Assembly: GCF_015160855.1 (NCBI RefSeq)
Contig: NZ_CP063373.1
Coordinates: forward strand, 9,523,001 to 9,587,000
Origin: Streptomyces ferrugineus
GTDB taxonomy: Bacteria; Actinomycetota; Actinomycetes; Streptomycetales; Streptomycetaceae
Reading direction: 5' to 3'
DNA length: 64,000 bases
The notes beneath the pieces were generated by a model, which worked only from the letters and a program-made list of their open reading frames with translations, had not been told where the DNA came from and did no database searches. Position numbers and translations under genes: made by a program. Below, piece by piece: positions 1-10,030 of this stretch. Position 1 is the first letter of the stretch, and each line of letters opens with the position of its first letter.

Positions 1-623
1 TTCGGGTGCTGCAGGAGGAGTTCGGGAGCGTAGAGAATGCGCCAGCCGGCGTCGGCGGCCCGCCAGGCCAGATCGGTCTCCTCGTGGGCGAAGAAGAACT
101 CCGCGGGCCAGTCCCCCGTCTCGGCCAGCATCGCCATGCTCAGCGCGTGCCCGCCGCCGAGGAAGCCGGTGACGTAACCGCCCCTGAACGGATCCGACTT
201 GCCGATCCTGGGCACGTGCCGCCGCTGCGTCTCCCCGTGCTCGTCGGCGATGCGGAAGCCGACGATGCCGAGCCGGTCGTCGGCGGCGTACAGATCCCGT
301 ACCCGGCGCAGTACGTCGGCGTCGACGAGGAGTCCGTCGTCGTCCAGCTCCACCACGACATCGACGTCCCCGAACTCGCGCAGCCGCTCGATGGCCGCGT
401 TGCGCCCGCCCGGGCAGCCCAGGTTCTCGTCCAGCTCGATCGGCGTGAACTCACCGGGCAGCGCCAGCCGTTCGGCGAACTCGGGCAGCGGGCAGCCGTT
501 GCCGACGACGACGATCCGTTCGGGGGCGAGATCCTGCTTGGCCACGGACTCGAGCAGCGCGTCGACCTCGACGGGCCGGTTGCCCATCGTCACCACGGCG
601 ACCGCGATCCTCGGTTCCGCCAT
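1..623 (-). CDS. Glycosyltransferase family 2, C-terminus beyond window
   Basis: Transfers a sugar from an activated donor; acceptor unknown. The reading frame opens at an ATG at 623 behind a GAGGG ribosome site and runs off the left edge, giving 207 codons of a GT-A fold protein. Visible family 2 features are an N-terminal VAVVTMGNRP strand, NLGCPGGRNAAI near residues 68-78, an acidic DDD at 94-96 in the place of the metal-binding DxD, and HEETDLAWR near the end in the acceptor/catalytic region. No membrane segment is seen in the visible part, so it is probably cytoplasmic. The next gene (2122-743) lies upstream on the same strand, about 120 bp away. The family is clear; the sugar and the target are not. 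Confidence 0.8.
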   Translation of the reverse strand, partial: MAEPRIAVAVVTMGNRPVEVDALLESVAKQDLAPERIVVVGNGCPLPEFAERLALPGEFTPIELDENLGCPGGRNAAIERLREFGDVDVVVELDDDGLLVDADVLRRVRDLYAADDRLGIVGFRIADEHGETQRRHVPRIGKSDPFRGGYVTGFLGGGHALSMAMLAETGDWPAEFFFAHEETDLAWRAADAGWRILYAPELLLQHP

Positions 624-742
624 ACCCGCCCTCACCCTCGATCCGGCTTCGATTACCGCCGCGATGCTAGTGGTTCACGGTAAGGACTTCTTAAGTTCGC
701 TGTACTGAGGAGGGTGGCGGGCGGGCCGTGACGAGCGCCCGT

Positions 743-2122
743 TCAGGCCCGCAGCGGGTTGAAGCGCACGGCCGCCATCACATACCAGGCAGTCGCCCCG
801 ACGTGCCGATACGGGTAGTACCCGAACCCGAACCCCGTATCGAGCGGACTGCTGGCGGACACCACCCCCGCCCGCTCGGGCAGCACCCGCCCGCCCACGG
901 TCTGCCCACCGCCGAGCAGATCCTGAGCCCGCTCGACGGAGTCGACCAGCCGGCGAGCCCGCGCCACGTCGCCCCGCCCGCACCGCTCCCGCAGGGCGAG
1001 CGCGAGATGGGCGGTCCCCTCGAACCACACGCCGTTGCGGTCCGGCTTGGGCTGGGAGTCGGCGATCGGCGTGTCCTCGTCGGCGAGCAGACTGGCGGAG
1101 CTGAAGGTGACCCCCTCGTACGACTGGCCGGCCGGCACCGTGCTGTTGCGCCGCCCGGCGTGATCGAGCACGGCCAGCTCACGGGCGGCCCAGTCCAGCG
1201 ACGAGGCGTGGGCACGGGAGTCGAGGGCGAGGTGGGTCCAGGTCTGGGTGTCCTCGGGGACGGGCGAGGTGTTGATGTTCACCCCGTCATTGGTCCCGGT
1301 GTAGAAGAACCCGCCGTCGCCCTCCCACATCCTCTCGACGAACTCCCGAGCCCGAGCACGCCGCTCCAGCCACACCCGGTCTCCCGTCAGCCGAGCGAGC
1401 CGCCCGAACAGACAGACGAGGTCGGTGTTGTGCTCGGTGGAGGTGAAGGGCAGTTTCTGATTGCTCCCGTCGACCCCGAACTTGTACCCGCCCAGCGGTT
1501 CGTCGGTACGCCCGTTCCGCTCGATCCACTCCCCGATCCGCACGGCACCGTCGAGGAACCGCCGCTTCCCGGTCCGCCCGGCGAGCGCCGCGAGCGCGAT
1601 CCCCGCCCAGGCCATGTCCCCCACGGCCGTCCCCGTGAACCCGAACTGCGTCCCGACGTTGACGCTCCCGTCGGCCCGCACGAACCCGTCCGGCTGGAGC
1701 GAGCCGTCGTAGAAGGTGTACGGCCCGACGTTGTAGCCCTGCCGAAGCCGACCGTCCTCGTGGACCGGGTCATGCGCCTGGGCGTACAGCAGCGCGTCCC
1801 CGAGCGAGACGGCCCGGCGCCGCCCGTCGGCCGTGCGGGCGGCGAGGAGGGCGAGGATCGCGAGGGCGTTGTCGTACGTGAACGCGGTGCTGAACAACCC
1901 GGCCTGATCGGTGTAGCTCTGGGCGAGGCGGGTGGTGCCGTGGTCGGGGTAGGCGTCCATGGCCGCGGCAAGGAAGGACTGGGCGCGACGCCGCGCGGAC
2001 CCGCCGGAATCGGCGTGAGCGACCCCGGTTCCGGTGAGGGCCACGGCGCCGAGGCCGAGTCCGGTACCGATGAGCGTGCGACGACTGAGCTCCGGGCCCC
2101 GTCTGTCGGTCATGCCGGTCAT
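743..2122 (-). CDS. Tat-exported protein, probable carbohydrate-active or helical-barrel enzyme
   Basis: 459 residues. The N-terminus has a twin-arginine signal: SRRTLIG near residues 13-19, a hydrophobic stretch, then an AHA cleavage site near residue 36. The mature part is rich in Trp, Tyr and Gly and alternates helical segments with loops such as GDMAWAGIALAALAGRTG and DTGFGFGYYPYRHVGATAW. This looks like an alpha/alpha toroid, as in six-hairpin glycosidases, but I recognise no catalytic signature. Start: ATG at 2122 follows GGGAG at a short distance; a second ATG at 2113 is possible. A perfect LacI-type palindrome at 2139-2152 sits just upstream, which supports a sugar-responsive secreted protein. 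Function beyond export is not established. Confidence 0.75.
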   Translation of the reverse strand: MTGMTDRRGPELSRRTLIGTGLGLGAVALTGTGVAHADSGGSARRRAQSFLAAAMDAYPDHGTTRLAQSYTDQAGLFSTAFTYDNALAILALLAARTADGRRRAVSLGDALLYAQAHDPVHEDGRLRQGYNVGPYTFYDGSLQPDGFVRADGSVNVGTQFGFTGTAVGDMAWAGIALAALAGRTGKRRFLDGAVRIGEWIERNGRTDEPLGGYKFGVDGSNQKLPFTSTEHNTDLVCLFGRLARLTGDRVWLERRARAREFVERMWEGDGGFFYTGTNDGVNINTSPVPEDTQTWTHLALDSRAHASSLDWAARELAVLDHAGRRNSTVPAGQSYEGVTFSSASLLADEDTPIADSQPKPDRNGVWFEGTAHLALALRERCGRGDVARARRLVDSVERAQDLLGGGQTVGGRVLPERAGVVSASSPLDTGFGFGYYPYRHVGATAWYVMAAVRFNPLRA

Positions 2123-2138
2123 GGGTCTCCCTCGGTTT

Positions 2139-2152
2139 TGAGAGCGCTCTCA
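2139..2152. promoter_or_regulatory. LacI-family type operator palindrome
   Basis: TGAGAGCGCTCTCA is a perfect 14-bp palindrome with the central CG common in actinobacterial LacI/CebR-type operators. It lies 17 bp upstream of the ATG at 2122, where a bound repressor would block transcription. No LacI regulator is encoded in the window, so the cognate regulator must be elsewhere. Confidence 0.6.
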
Positions 2153-2378
2153 GAACGAATGCGGGCTCATTCTGCTGGTGCGGATGGGGTGGGTCAACGC
2201 CCTTGAGGCTTGCAGCAGTTGGAGGCGATGAGTATCGCGCCGGGCCTTGGGGCAAACCCCACCGCCTGCCACGCCCTCGGCATGACCGTCCACTTCGAAC
2301 CCACCGAGCGGCCTCAACCCACCCAGCGGGCTGCTGCCCAGACGCCGATGCGAAGGCCTCGCCGGACCCGGGCGGGCG

Positions 2379-3716
2379 TCAAGCCGAGCGATCCAGGACT
2401 GCAGGGGGGACTGCGCTGGACGCGGTCCCGGCAAGCGCCGTACCAAGCGAGCGTTCGGCGGCGCGGGCCACGAACGGGGTGACGACGGCCGCGAGGACGA
2501 CGATGGCAGCGATGGTGAGCCAGCCCGCCATGTGCCAGTTCAGGGCGAGATAGGTGTAAGCGGCCGGCGCCCACACGGTACCGATCGTATGGCCGACCTG
2601 GTTTACGCCCTGGTATTCGCCGCGCCGTGCGGGATCGGACAAGAGCGCCGTGAATCCCCAGCCCGCCGCTGCCTGGAAGAGCTCGGCACCGGTCAATACG
2701 ATGTGCGCCAGCCAAACCAGAGCGATGGTCAGCCACTCGACGCTGCCGTCAGTGAACATGATGATCACACAGGAGGCGGCAAAGCAGGCCGCGCTCCGGT
2801 ATGTCGCCCGAATCGCGCCCGACAGTGTGTCAGTGCCGCGGGCGGTCATGGTCTGCAGGGCCACCGTCATGAGGGTGTTGGTCGCGACCAGTGCCGCCAG
2901 GAGCACCCGAGGCGCGTTGGTGTCCTCCACCAGCCAGAGCGGAACGACCACGAAGAGGATTACCTGGTTCGTGGACAGCACACCGCCCAGGACGGAGAGG
3001 GCGAGAAACGGACGATCCGTCAGCGCGCCACCCCGCTTCCGACGCTCGCGCCCTTCCGACCGGGTCGGATCCTGGACGGGGCTGACCGCCTTGGGCAGTC
3101 GGAAGATCACCACTGAGTTGATCAGCATCACCACTCCGACGAACAAGGGCAGCATCCAGATGGCCGTTTCGCTTCCGGTTGCCAGGGCCAGGCCGCCAAG
3201 TCCCGCGCCGACGGTGAACCCGGCGTTCAACGCACTCCGGTTGTAGGCGAGCCCTGCGACACGCTCCTTGTCGGTGTAGAGGTTGAGCACATACGCGCCA
3301 TAGCCCGCAGACCCGGAGGCGTTGCTCAGACCGAGGGCTATGACGATCACCAGGAAGGCGGGGAACCCGCGAGCCGCCGGGTAGGCGAGGAAGCAGGCCG
3401 CCTCCGCGAGAGACGCCGCAGCCCACATGGTCTTCGGGCCGACCCGGTCAGCGACCCGGCCCAACGGCACAGCGGCGGCGAACGCGCCGATTCCGGCAAT
3501 CGTCAGGCCCAGACCCACAGCGGCAGCGGAGAGGCCCACGACTTTGGTGAAAAAGACCGCGTTGGTGGTGATGTAGCTGCCGGTGCCCAGCCCGTAGAGC
3601 AGCGCCTGAGCACTGACTCGCCCCGCGGTCGGCGACGGCGGGGCCATTCGCCGGAGCAGGCGAGAGAGCGGACCGCGAGGGGTCGGCGGCGGTACATCCG
3701 GGGTGGATCGAGGCAT
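2379..3716 (-). CDS. MFS transporter
   Basis: 445-residue integral membrane protein with about twelve hydrophobic segments and a charged central loop (residues about 205-225). The cytoplasmic loop GRVADRVGPKTMWAA between helices 2 and 3 matches the MFS signature GxxxDRxGxK. It is the last gene of a minus-strand trio: acyltransferase start 4739 / stop 3777, then a 60 bp gap. Start chosen at the ATG at 3716, preceding a basic proline-rich N-terminus. Two MFS proteins around an acyltransferase suggest export or import of a small metabolite, but the substrate cannot be read from sequence. Confidence 0.8.
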   Translation of the reverse strand: MPRSTPDVPPPTPRGPLSRLLRRMAPPSPTAGRVSAQALLYGLGTGSYITTNAVFFTKVVGLSAAAVGLGLTIAGIGAFAAAVPLGRVADRVGPKTMWAAASLAEAACFLAYPAARGFPAFLVIVIALGLSNASGSAGYGAYVLNLYTDKERVAGLAYNRSALNAGFTVGAGLGGLALATGSETAIWMLPLFVGVVMLINSVVIFRLPKAVSPVQDPTRSEGRERRKRGGALTDRPFLALSVLGGVLSTNQVILFVVVPLWLVEDTNAPRVLLAALVATNTLMTVALQTMTARGTDTLSGAIRATYRSAACFAASCVIIMFTDGSVEWLTIALVWLAHIVLTGAELFQAAAGWGFTALLSDPARRGEYQGVNQVGHTIGTVWAPAAYTYLALNWHMAGWLTIAAIVVLAAVVTPFVARAAERSLGTALAGTASSAVPPAVLDRSA

Positions 3717-3776
3717 GCGCGGACGTTAACGGAGAAGTTTGGCGCACGTCTCCTGACATGGGACAGGTCTGCGGCG

Positions 3777-4739
3777 TTACGGATGGGCAGAACCGGACGG
3801 GCTGCCGGTGGCGCTTCTTGATGGGGCCAATGACTCGACGTCGGAGCCGAACACACTGAACTGGAATGGCGTGTTCGGGTTGGGGTGTACGACGGCCCGA
3901 AGCCGGACGTCCATCAGGTCGGCCTGCTCTGGCGGCCAGGTCGGATACGCGAAGAACATCAACGGTGGGGCCAGCCCATCGTCATGCACCACACGTGTGA
4001 GCACGTCTTCGGAACCGTCGGGTCGCAGCGCAGCTCGAGGTACTGGACGGAACCCCAGCAACCGCTTGTACGCTGCCAGGCCGGCCTTGCCGATGTGCCC
4101 ATAGAGGTTGGGCTCCCACCCTCGGCTGACCAGTGGCATCTCGTAGGCCCGGGCGACGTTCATCATGGCGAGGTCGAGCAGCCGGGAGAAGTTGTGGCTT
4201 CGCGGGCCGTCTCGTTCGCCGTACAGCCCGCACGTGTAGACACCGCGGCGGTGATCGTTGAGCGTGACTATGCCGGCGCACATGTTTCCGTGGCCGTCCC
4301 GGATTGCCAGCATCTCCACGTCCGGCCCGATGCCCACCACCTCTTCCGGCGAGGTCACAACCGGGGCCGCGAAGGCCATGCCGGCCAGGGACGCTCGGTA
4401 GAGTGGCAGCCATTCCGCGGCCAGCGCGGGCGTGATCTTCTCGACATGCTCAAGCGTCATCGTGGAGGCCCGGAAATCCCTGAGTGCCGTTCGCACGGTG
4501 TGCCGTTGGGAACGCCCCAGCCCCTCGACGTATTCTTCTTCGGATCCCTTCGGATCCGCGAGCCAGACGACGTTGGTGGGTCGGAAGCGGAATCCCTCGG
4601 TCAGCCACTCGCCGCCGGATGCCGGCGGCGGCGCCACGTCGACGACGTGCAGGTCCTTGCGGCACTTGAGTGCCTTCCACGCCGAGTGGTCGTTCGCTGC
4701 AAGGGTAGCCGTGACCAGTCCCTCATGATGCTGCAGCAT
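3777..4739 (-). CDS. GNAT-fold acyltransferase (BioF2/FemAB-like)
   Basis: 320 residues. The middle of the protein has the layout of GNAT_6/FemAB-type acyltransferases: SQRHTVRTALRDF, an AIRDGHGNMCAGIVTL strand, YTCGLYGERDG, and GKAGLAAYKRLLGFRPVP, which resembles the final alpha/beta element of GNAT proteins where the acyl donor binds. It would transfer an acyl or aminoacyl group to an amine; the substrate is unknown. ATG at 4739 has GGAGG seven bases upstream. It lies 30 bp after the upstream MFS gene (5978-4770) and 60 bp before the downstream one, so the three are probably one transcript. Confidence 0.65.
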   Translation of the reverse strand: MLQHHEGLVTATLAANDHSAWKALKCRKDLHVVDVAPPPASGGEWLTEGFRFRPTNVVWLADPKGSEEEYVEGLGRSQRHTVRTALRDFRASTMTLEHVEKITPALAAEWLPLYRASLAGMAFAAPVVTSPEEVVGIGPDVEMLAIRDGHGNMCAGIVTLNDHRRGVYTCGLYGERDGPRSHNFSRLLDLAMMNVARAYEMPLVSRGWEPNLYGHIGKAGLAAYKRLLGFRPVPRAALRPDGSEDVLTRVVHDDGLAPPLMFFAYPTWPPEQADLMDVRLRAVVHPNPNTPFQFSVFGSDVESLAPSRSATGSPSGSAHP

Positions 4740-4769
4740 CCGTAGCCCTCCAGTATCTCGTCGAATACA

Positions 4770-5978
4770 TCAGGCCGCCTTTATCGCCGCCCGTTCGCCG
4801 CCGAGCGCCCGCGCGATCGCCAATGCCGCGCCGACCATCAGTACACCCGCGATGACCAGGGTTGTGCGAGGGGTCAGTTCAGCACTGACGGGACCCACCA
4901 ACACCTGCCCCAGCGGTACGCCGATGAAGGACCCGAGGGCGTCATACGAGTACACTCGCCCGAGCTTGTCCGGCTCGATCCTGTCCTGGAGGGTCGTCTC
5001 CCAGACGGTGCCGAAGACCTCCATTGACAGGCCGCCGACGAACGCGGCCAGTAGCAGCACCGCGAATGTCGGATGAACGCCCAGGGTGAGTGGCAGCGCG
5101 GCGCCGAGGGGAAGCGCCAGGAGGCCGGCGCGCAGCGAGATTCGCCGGCCGCTTCTCATGATCAGAACGGCCGCTACTGTCAAGCCGCCGACCTGGGCGC
5201 CGAGTACGAGGCCCCAGAGGTGACTGCCGAAGGTTTCCTCGGCCAAGATCGGCCCCAGCACTGGGATGGTGCCGGAGAAGCACAGGTTCATCACCGTTGA
5301 GCCGACGATGGCCTGCCACAACCACTTCTGCTCCGAGAAGGCCACCCAGCCCCCTCGGAGCTGGCTCATCAGCGATTCCTTCTTTGACGCAGTGCCGGCT
5401 GGGACCCGGACCCTTGAGAACAGGACTCCGGCGACGGCGAAGCAGAGCGCGTCGAAGGCGATCAGCCAGCCAGGGTCGGCTACGAGCAGGAACAGCGCCG
5501 CGAGTGCTCCGGAGGCCACGGCGCACAGATTCAGGGTCAGTCGCATAGCCGCGTTGGCCTGGCTTCGCATGGTGGACGGGACGGTCTGCGGCAGTAGCGC
5601 CGACGAGGCCGGGGACGCGAACGCCGCACAGATCCCGTTCAGCAGGGCCAGTAGAGTCAGCGGGACCACGGAGCCGCCACCGGACAACACGTACCACGCC
5701 ACGACCCCTTGTGTGATCGCGCTGGCCGCACTCGACCCCTCGAGGACCACGGACCGTGGGAACCGGTCGGCGAGGATTCCTCCAGCCAGAACGAACAGCA
5801 GGTTGCCAGCGGACCTCGCGCCGACAACGATGCCAATCGTGGCGGCGCTCCCGTCGGCGTCGATGATGGCGAGTGCGAGTCCGATGGGCGCAACGGTGTT
5901 GCCCAAGATCGCCATCGTACGGCCCGCGAGGAGCCACCGGAAGGCGGAGGGGAGCTCGGTGAGGGTACGGAACGTCAA
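4770..5978 (-). CDS. MFS transporter (MFS_3/EntS-like)
   Basis: 402 residues with ten to twelve hydrophobic segments. GGILADRFPRSVVLEGSS near residues 65-82 is the conserved loop of MFS_3 drug and siderophore exporters, and VYSYDALGSFIGVPLGQVL is typical of the same group's fifth helix pair. Start is probably the TTG at 5978, with GGAGAAGG immediately upstream; no better in-frame start is visible. First gene of the trio 5978-2379. Likely an inner-membrane effluxer; substrate unknown. Confidence 0.8.
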   Translation of the reverse strand: MTFRTLTELPSAFRWLLAGRTMAILGNTVAPIGLALAIIDADGSAATIGIVVGARSAGNLLFVLAGGILADRFPRSVVLEGSSAASAITQGVVAWYVLSGGGSVVPLTLLALLNGICAAFASPASSALLPQTVPSTMRSQANAAMRLTLNLCAVASGALAALFLLVADPGWLIAFDALCFAVAGVLFSRVRVPAGTASKKESLMSQLRGGWVAFSEQKWLWQAIVGSTVMNLCFSGTIPVLGPILAEETFGSHLWGLVLGAQVGGLTVAAVLIMRSGRRISLRAGLLALPLGAALPLTLGVHPTFAVLLLAAFVGGLSMEVFGTVWETTLQDRIEPDKLGRVYSYDALGSFIGVPLGQVLVGPVSAELTPRTTLVIAGVLMVGAALAIARALGGERAAIKAA

Positions 5979-6952
5979 GCGCCTTCTCCGTCTCGGTGCC
6001 CATTAATGACCGACAACACCGCGCCTGTGCCGATCATCGATTGGCTCTCCGATGCATGCCTCCTCGGCAATTGCGTGGATACCGTCACCGAGTGAGGTTT
6101 TGCCGGCGCCAATGCCCCGTTCGGTAAAGGGGTCATGAACTTGAGGGCAGTTTGGCACGACGAAATGAGTTCACCACTCAAAGCCCTCCGAAGGGTGTGC
6201 CCCGCTTAGGTGTCGTGGCCCGGTCAGATTTTGAAGTCGCCTGGGATGCTAATCACAGCCTCCCTGAGCCGTCAATCGGCCCACCAGGCGCTGGAGATGC
6301 GGTCGAAGACACCGCCGACGTGCGCGGAGGACCGGCAGAACGCGCAGGTCGCGAAGGGCATCGGGGTCTCGCGGGAGACCGTGCGCAAGTGGCTCGCCCG
6401 GTTCGCCGCCCACCGGCTTGAGGGGCTGGTGGACAAGTCACGCTCGGGGCCCGCGGCGGATCCGCGGCCGGGATGTCGCAGTCCGCGGTCTCCCAGGATG
6501 GCGCCGACGAGGACGACCCACGACTACGCCGGCGGAGCGGGAGCCGGAGGCTGTGGTCGGTCACTGCCATATGTCAGGGGCGACGCAGGACGACCCGGCC
6601 TAGACTCAAGGGGCCCATCGAAAGATCAGTGGCCCATGTTGCGCCATATCGCTGCACGTCGGAGCAGTGCGCTATTGATTTCTCGACGGGCCCAGGATCC
6701 CGGCCTCCTAACGAATTGTCTGCTTTGCACCGGGCGCCTGCAGCCCACTCCGTCGTGCACACAGCGACGACCGAACGAGCTTGGCTACCGCAGGATGACG
6801 AAAAAGCGGGCAACCGAAAGGACGCCGCGGCCCTGGTGGCTTACTTGGCTGCGTCTGCATTCGTCACTTGGTGGCGTAAGGGAAGCATCCTTGCTCCAGC
6901 CACGTAGCCAACCGTTCGCATTCGCTGTTTGACGAAGGAAGCTGGCTGAGTC
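5979..6952. other. Long gap with IS remnant between transporter operon and NRPS operon
   Basis: Apart from the IS630 remnant at 6285-6460, no frame here has continuous coding character. The segment should hold divergent promoters for the transporter operon (minus) and the NRPS operon (plus), but I cannot assign confident -35/-10 boxes. Base composition is less GC-rich than the genes on either side. Confidence 0.5.
6285..6460 (+). pseudogene. IS630-family transposase fragment
   Basis: One frame reads CAEDRQNAQVAKGIGVSRE followed by TVRKWLARFAAHRLEGLVDK, the N-terminal helix-turn-helix of IS630-type transposases. The similarity stops abruptly after about 55 residues and the catalytic DDE part is absent. 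This is a dead remnant that marks an old insertion at the left edge of the NRPS cluster. Confidence 0.7.
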
Positions 6953-9900
6953 ATGAGCGCCGTGTCCATCCATATGGTTCTGCATGACCTTGCTCAGGCG
7001 GATCCCGCGCGTCCCGCACTGATCCACGGCAATGAGGTCGTCAGTCGGGGTCAGCTCGATGCCTGGTCCGACTCCGTCGCCGAGTGGCTGGCAGCGGAGG
7101 GGGTCCGAGCAGGCAGCATCGTCCCCCTTCAACTGGAGACATCACCCGCCCTGATCGCCGCAGCCCTCGGTGTGCTGAAGCTCGGCGCCGCTTACACGGT
7201 CATGGATCTGGAGTGGAATGCGCGGCGCCTGCGGCGGATCGACGGGATTCTCGGCGGCGCCCTCGCGGTCGCCGCGCCGGGCCGGCTCAGCGGCTGCTTC
7301 CGGCGTGAGATCGAGTTGCCCGGCTTCGACACGCCCGCTGAGGACTCTGCGGACCACGCCTGGAAACCGATCCCCGCCGCAGGCACCGATATCGCGACGG
7401 TCTTCTTCACTTCGGGCAGCACCGGCGAGCCGAAAGCGGTGCTCTCGACGCACGAAGCGACCCTACGGATGTTCACCGGGGAGGGCATCGCCTCCATCGA
7501 CGAGAAGACCGTGCTGGCGCACCTGGGCTCCTCGAACTGGGACGCCCTTCCGTTCGAGGTGTGGGGCCCGCTCCTGCGCGGCGGCGTGTCCTTGCTCCGG
7601 AAGCATCGGGCACTCACGCCCGACGAGCTGCGTCACGAGATCTCGGACCACGGCCTCAACACCCTCTTCGTCACCTCTTCGCTGTTCAACGTCCTGGTCG
7701 ACGAGGACGTGTCCGCGTTCGAAGGCCTACGCGTCGCCATGGCCGGCGGCGAAGCGCTCTCCCCCGCGCATGTCGCGCGCTTCCTGGCCGCGCATCCGGA
7801 CATCCCGTTCATCAACGGCTACGGCCCCGCCGAGTCGACGTGCATCGCTCTGATGCACCGAGTGACAGCCGACGACACCCGCGGCGCCATCCCGCTGGGC
7901 CGGCCAATACCCCGTACCGGGGTGCATGTGCTGGACGGCGAGCGGGAGTGCGGCCCGGACGAGATCGGGGAGCTGTGCATCTCAGGCGACGGATTGTCTC
8001 CTGGATATCTCGGTGACGAGGAGTTGACCGCGGCCAAGTTCGTCGAGGTGCTCGTCGGAGGCCGGCGTCTGCGGGTGTACCGCACCGGGGACTACGGCAG
8101 CAGGACCGCCAGTGGCGTGTTCACGTTCGCGGGGCGTCGCGACCGCGAGCTGAAGATCCGTGGACACCGGATCGACGCGGGCCAGATCGAGCGGACGGCA
8201 GCCGCTTTCGACGGAGTCGCGCAGTGCGCCGTGGTCCCGCTGCTCGGCCTCTCCGGCCGGCCGGAGTCACTCGCCCTCGCCGTCGTCTCGGCCAGTGACC
8301 ACTTCGACGAGGAAGGCCTGAGGATCGCGTTGGCGGCCGACCTGCCTCCGGGGTGGGCTCCGGATGTGGTCGTCCGGTTGGCGGCGCTGCCGCTGACCAG
8401 CAACGCGAAGCTCGACACGGTCGCGCTGCACTCCGCCATCGCAGAGCTGACCGCAGCTCGCGCGGAGGCCAACTCCAGCGATCCGATCGAGGCTGCGTTC
8501 AGCCGGGTTCTCGGTGGCTCATCGGTGGATCCCGACGCCTCGCTGTTCGACCTGGGCGGCACGTCGCTGGGCGCGGTTCGTCTGTGCACGGCCCTGAGCC
8601 AGGTGACCGGCCTCAGCATTCCGGTATCGGTTGTCCGCAGCCACCCGTCGGTCAACGAGATGCGGGTCTGGATCGCCAAGCAGTCCGCAGCGACGCAGGA
8701 CGACGCCAACGGGACAGCCGCAGCGGACAGCGCGGACCGGGCGGACGCAGCCGCGCCGTCACCGCTGACCGGGATGCAGTCCGGATTCCTCTTGCAGCAC
8801 CTCGACGGCAACGACACGGACAATCACCTCTACTTGGCCTGGCGCATCGCGGGCGCGCTCGACGTCGACCGTTTCGTTGAGGCGCTGCAGGACGTGCACC
8901 GTCGCCACCCGTTCCTCCAGGGCCGTTACGCCTTCGAGGACCTGGCCACGTGGAATCGCTCCGACCGCCCGGTCACGGTCGAGCACATCGAGGCCCCGGA
9001 CGAGGAGACGGCCCTGCCGCAGTTGAAGGCAGTCCTCGACAGGCCCTTCTCTCTGTTCGAGGGAGAAGTCTGGCGCGCGGTGCTCTGCAGGCTCGGGGAG
9101 CCCGAGCGGTGGATCTTCGGCATGTCCGTTCACCACATCGCGTTCGACGGATGGTCCAAGCGGATCTTCGCGGAGGATCTGGCCGAGGCGTACCGCGCGC
9201 GGTGCAATGGGCACGAGACACAGTCCGCGCGTCCGGTCGCCGCACCGTCGGAGATCCACGCGGAGACCGAGCGGATCCGGGACTTGGCGGATCTCGCGGC
9301 GCAACGGGACTACTGGGCGAAGGAACTGGCCGAGCTTCCGGTCGATCCCGCACCGTGGGTCACGCCCGCGCTGTGTACGGAAGTCGGCGTGACGAAGATC
9401 GACGTACCCCTGACGCCGGAGCAGGCGGACTCCCTGGGCCGGCGCTCCATCGGCGGCGGCCTCCTCCCGCTGTTCGTCGCCGCGCTTGGCGGAACGCTGT
9501 CCGAGGTCACCGGCACCGAGGATGTCACGATCGGCATTCCGATATCCCAGCGTTCCACCCCGGTTCTGCAGGACACCATCGCATGCCTGATCGACACGAT
9601 GTGCGTCAGACTGCGGACGACCACAGCTCACGATGCCGCAGCCCGGGCCGAGAGCACGGTTCTCGCCGCCCTGCGCAACAGCGATCTGTCCATCGCAGAG
9701 GTGGCCCGGAGCGCCGGGCAGGCAGGGCAGCGGCTGTATCACGTCATCGGCGCGGTGCAGGACTCGCCCAGCGCTGAACTCCAGCTCGACGGCTGCGCGG
9801 TGCACGGGATCGAGCTGCCGTACGTCCGCCTCCAGGTGCCACTGCTCGTCGAACTGCTCGCGGACGACGGCATCGCGTCGACGGTGCGGGTCTCCTATGA

Positions 9901-10030
9901 AGCCGCGCTGGTGACCGAGAGCGTGGCCCGGGACATCAGCGCGCGTCTGGTCGCCCGGCTCACGGAAGAGAGCGGCAGCCGAAGCGGAGAGCCGATCGGT
10001 AACGACAATCAAAGGAGCTGCCAAGTATGA
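6953..10030 (+). CDS. NRPS, A-PCP-C (aliphatic residue predicted)
   Basis: 1025 residues. Adenylation domain about 10-500: A3 TSGSTGEPK at 153-161, A7 YRTGD at 376-380, A8-like ELKIRGHRID, A10 with Lys486 in SNAKLD. PCP about 508-578 with DLGGTSLG and the phosphopantetheine Ser538. Condensation domain about 603-1010 with canonical HHIAFDG at 727-733. Aligning the pocket by eye to GrsA gives D197 A198 F201 F239 M263 G265 G289 C297 I298 K486, a hydrophobic code nearest to Val/Ile-type codes; this is a prediction only. The A-PCP-C order means the C domain takes a donor from this PCP and an acceptor carried in trans. The stop overlaps the next gene (ATGA). Confidence 0.92.
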   Translation: MSAVSIHMVLHDLAQADPARPALIHGNEVVSRGQLDAWSDSVAEWLAAEGVRAGSIVPLQLETSPALIAAALGVLKLGAAYTVMDLEWNARRLRRIDGILGGALAVAAPGRLSGCFRREIELPGFDTPAEDSADHAWKPIPAAGTDIATVFFTSGSTGEPKAVLSTHEATLRMFTGEGIASIDEKTVLAHLGSSNWDALPFEVWGPLLRGGVSLLRKHRALTPDELRHEISDHGLNTLFVTSSLFNVLVDEDVSAFEGLRVAMAGGEALSPAHVARFLAAHPDIPFINGYGPAESTCIALMHRVTADDTRGAIPLGRPIPRTGVHVLDGERECGPDEIGELCISGDGLSPGYLGDEELTAAKFVEVLVGGRRLRVYRTGDYGSRTASGVFTFAGRRDRELKIRGHRIDAGQIERTAAAFDGVAQCAVVPLLGLSGRPESLALAVVSASDHFDEEGLRIALAADLPPGWAPDVVVRLAALPLTSNAKLDTVALHSAIAELTAARAEANSSDPIEAAFSRVLGGSSVDPDASLFDLGGTSLGAVRLCTALSQVTGLSIPVSVVRSHPSVNEMRVWIAKQSAATQDDANGTAAADSADRADAAAPSPLTGMQSGFLLQHLDGNDTDNHLYLAWRIAGALDVDRFVEALQDVHRRHPFLQGRYAFEDLATWNRSDRPVTVEHIEAPDEETALPQLKAVLDRPFSLFEGEVWRAVLCRLGEPERWIFGMSVHHIAFDGWSKRIFAEDLAEAYRARCNGHETQSARPVAAPSEIHAETERIRDLADLAAQRDYWAKELAELPVDPAPWVTPALCTEVGVTKIDVPLTPEQADSLGRRSIGGGLLPLFVAALGGTLSEVTGTEDVTIGIPISQRSTPVLQDTIACLIDTMCVRLRTTTAHDAAARAESTVLAALRNSDLSIAEVARSAGQAGQRLYHVIGAVQDSPSAELQLDGCAVHGIELPYVRLQVPLLVELLADDGIASTVRVSYEAALVTESVARDISARLVARLTEESGSRSGEPIGNDNQRSCQV

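Noticed and set aside
728..2206. Plus-strand 492-residue proline-rich frame
   Set aside because: Antisense of the Tat-exported protein gene, which has a real signal peptide, ribosome site and operator.
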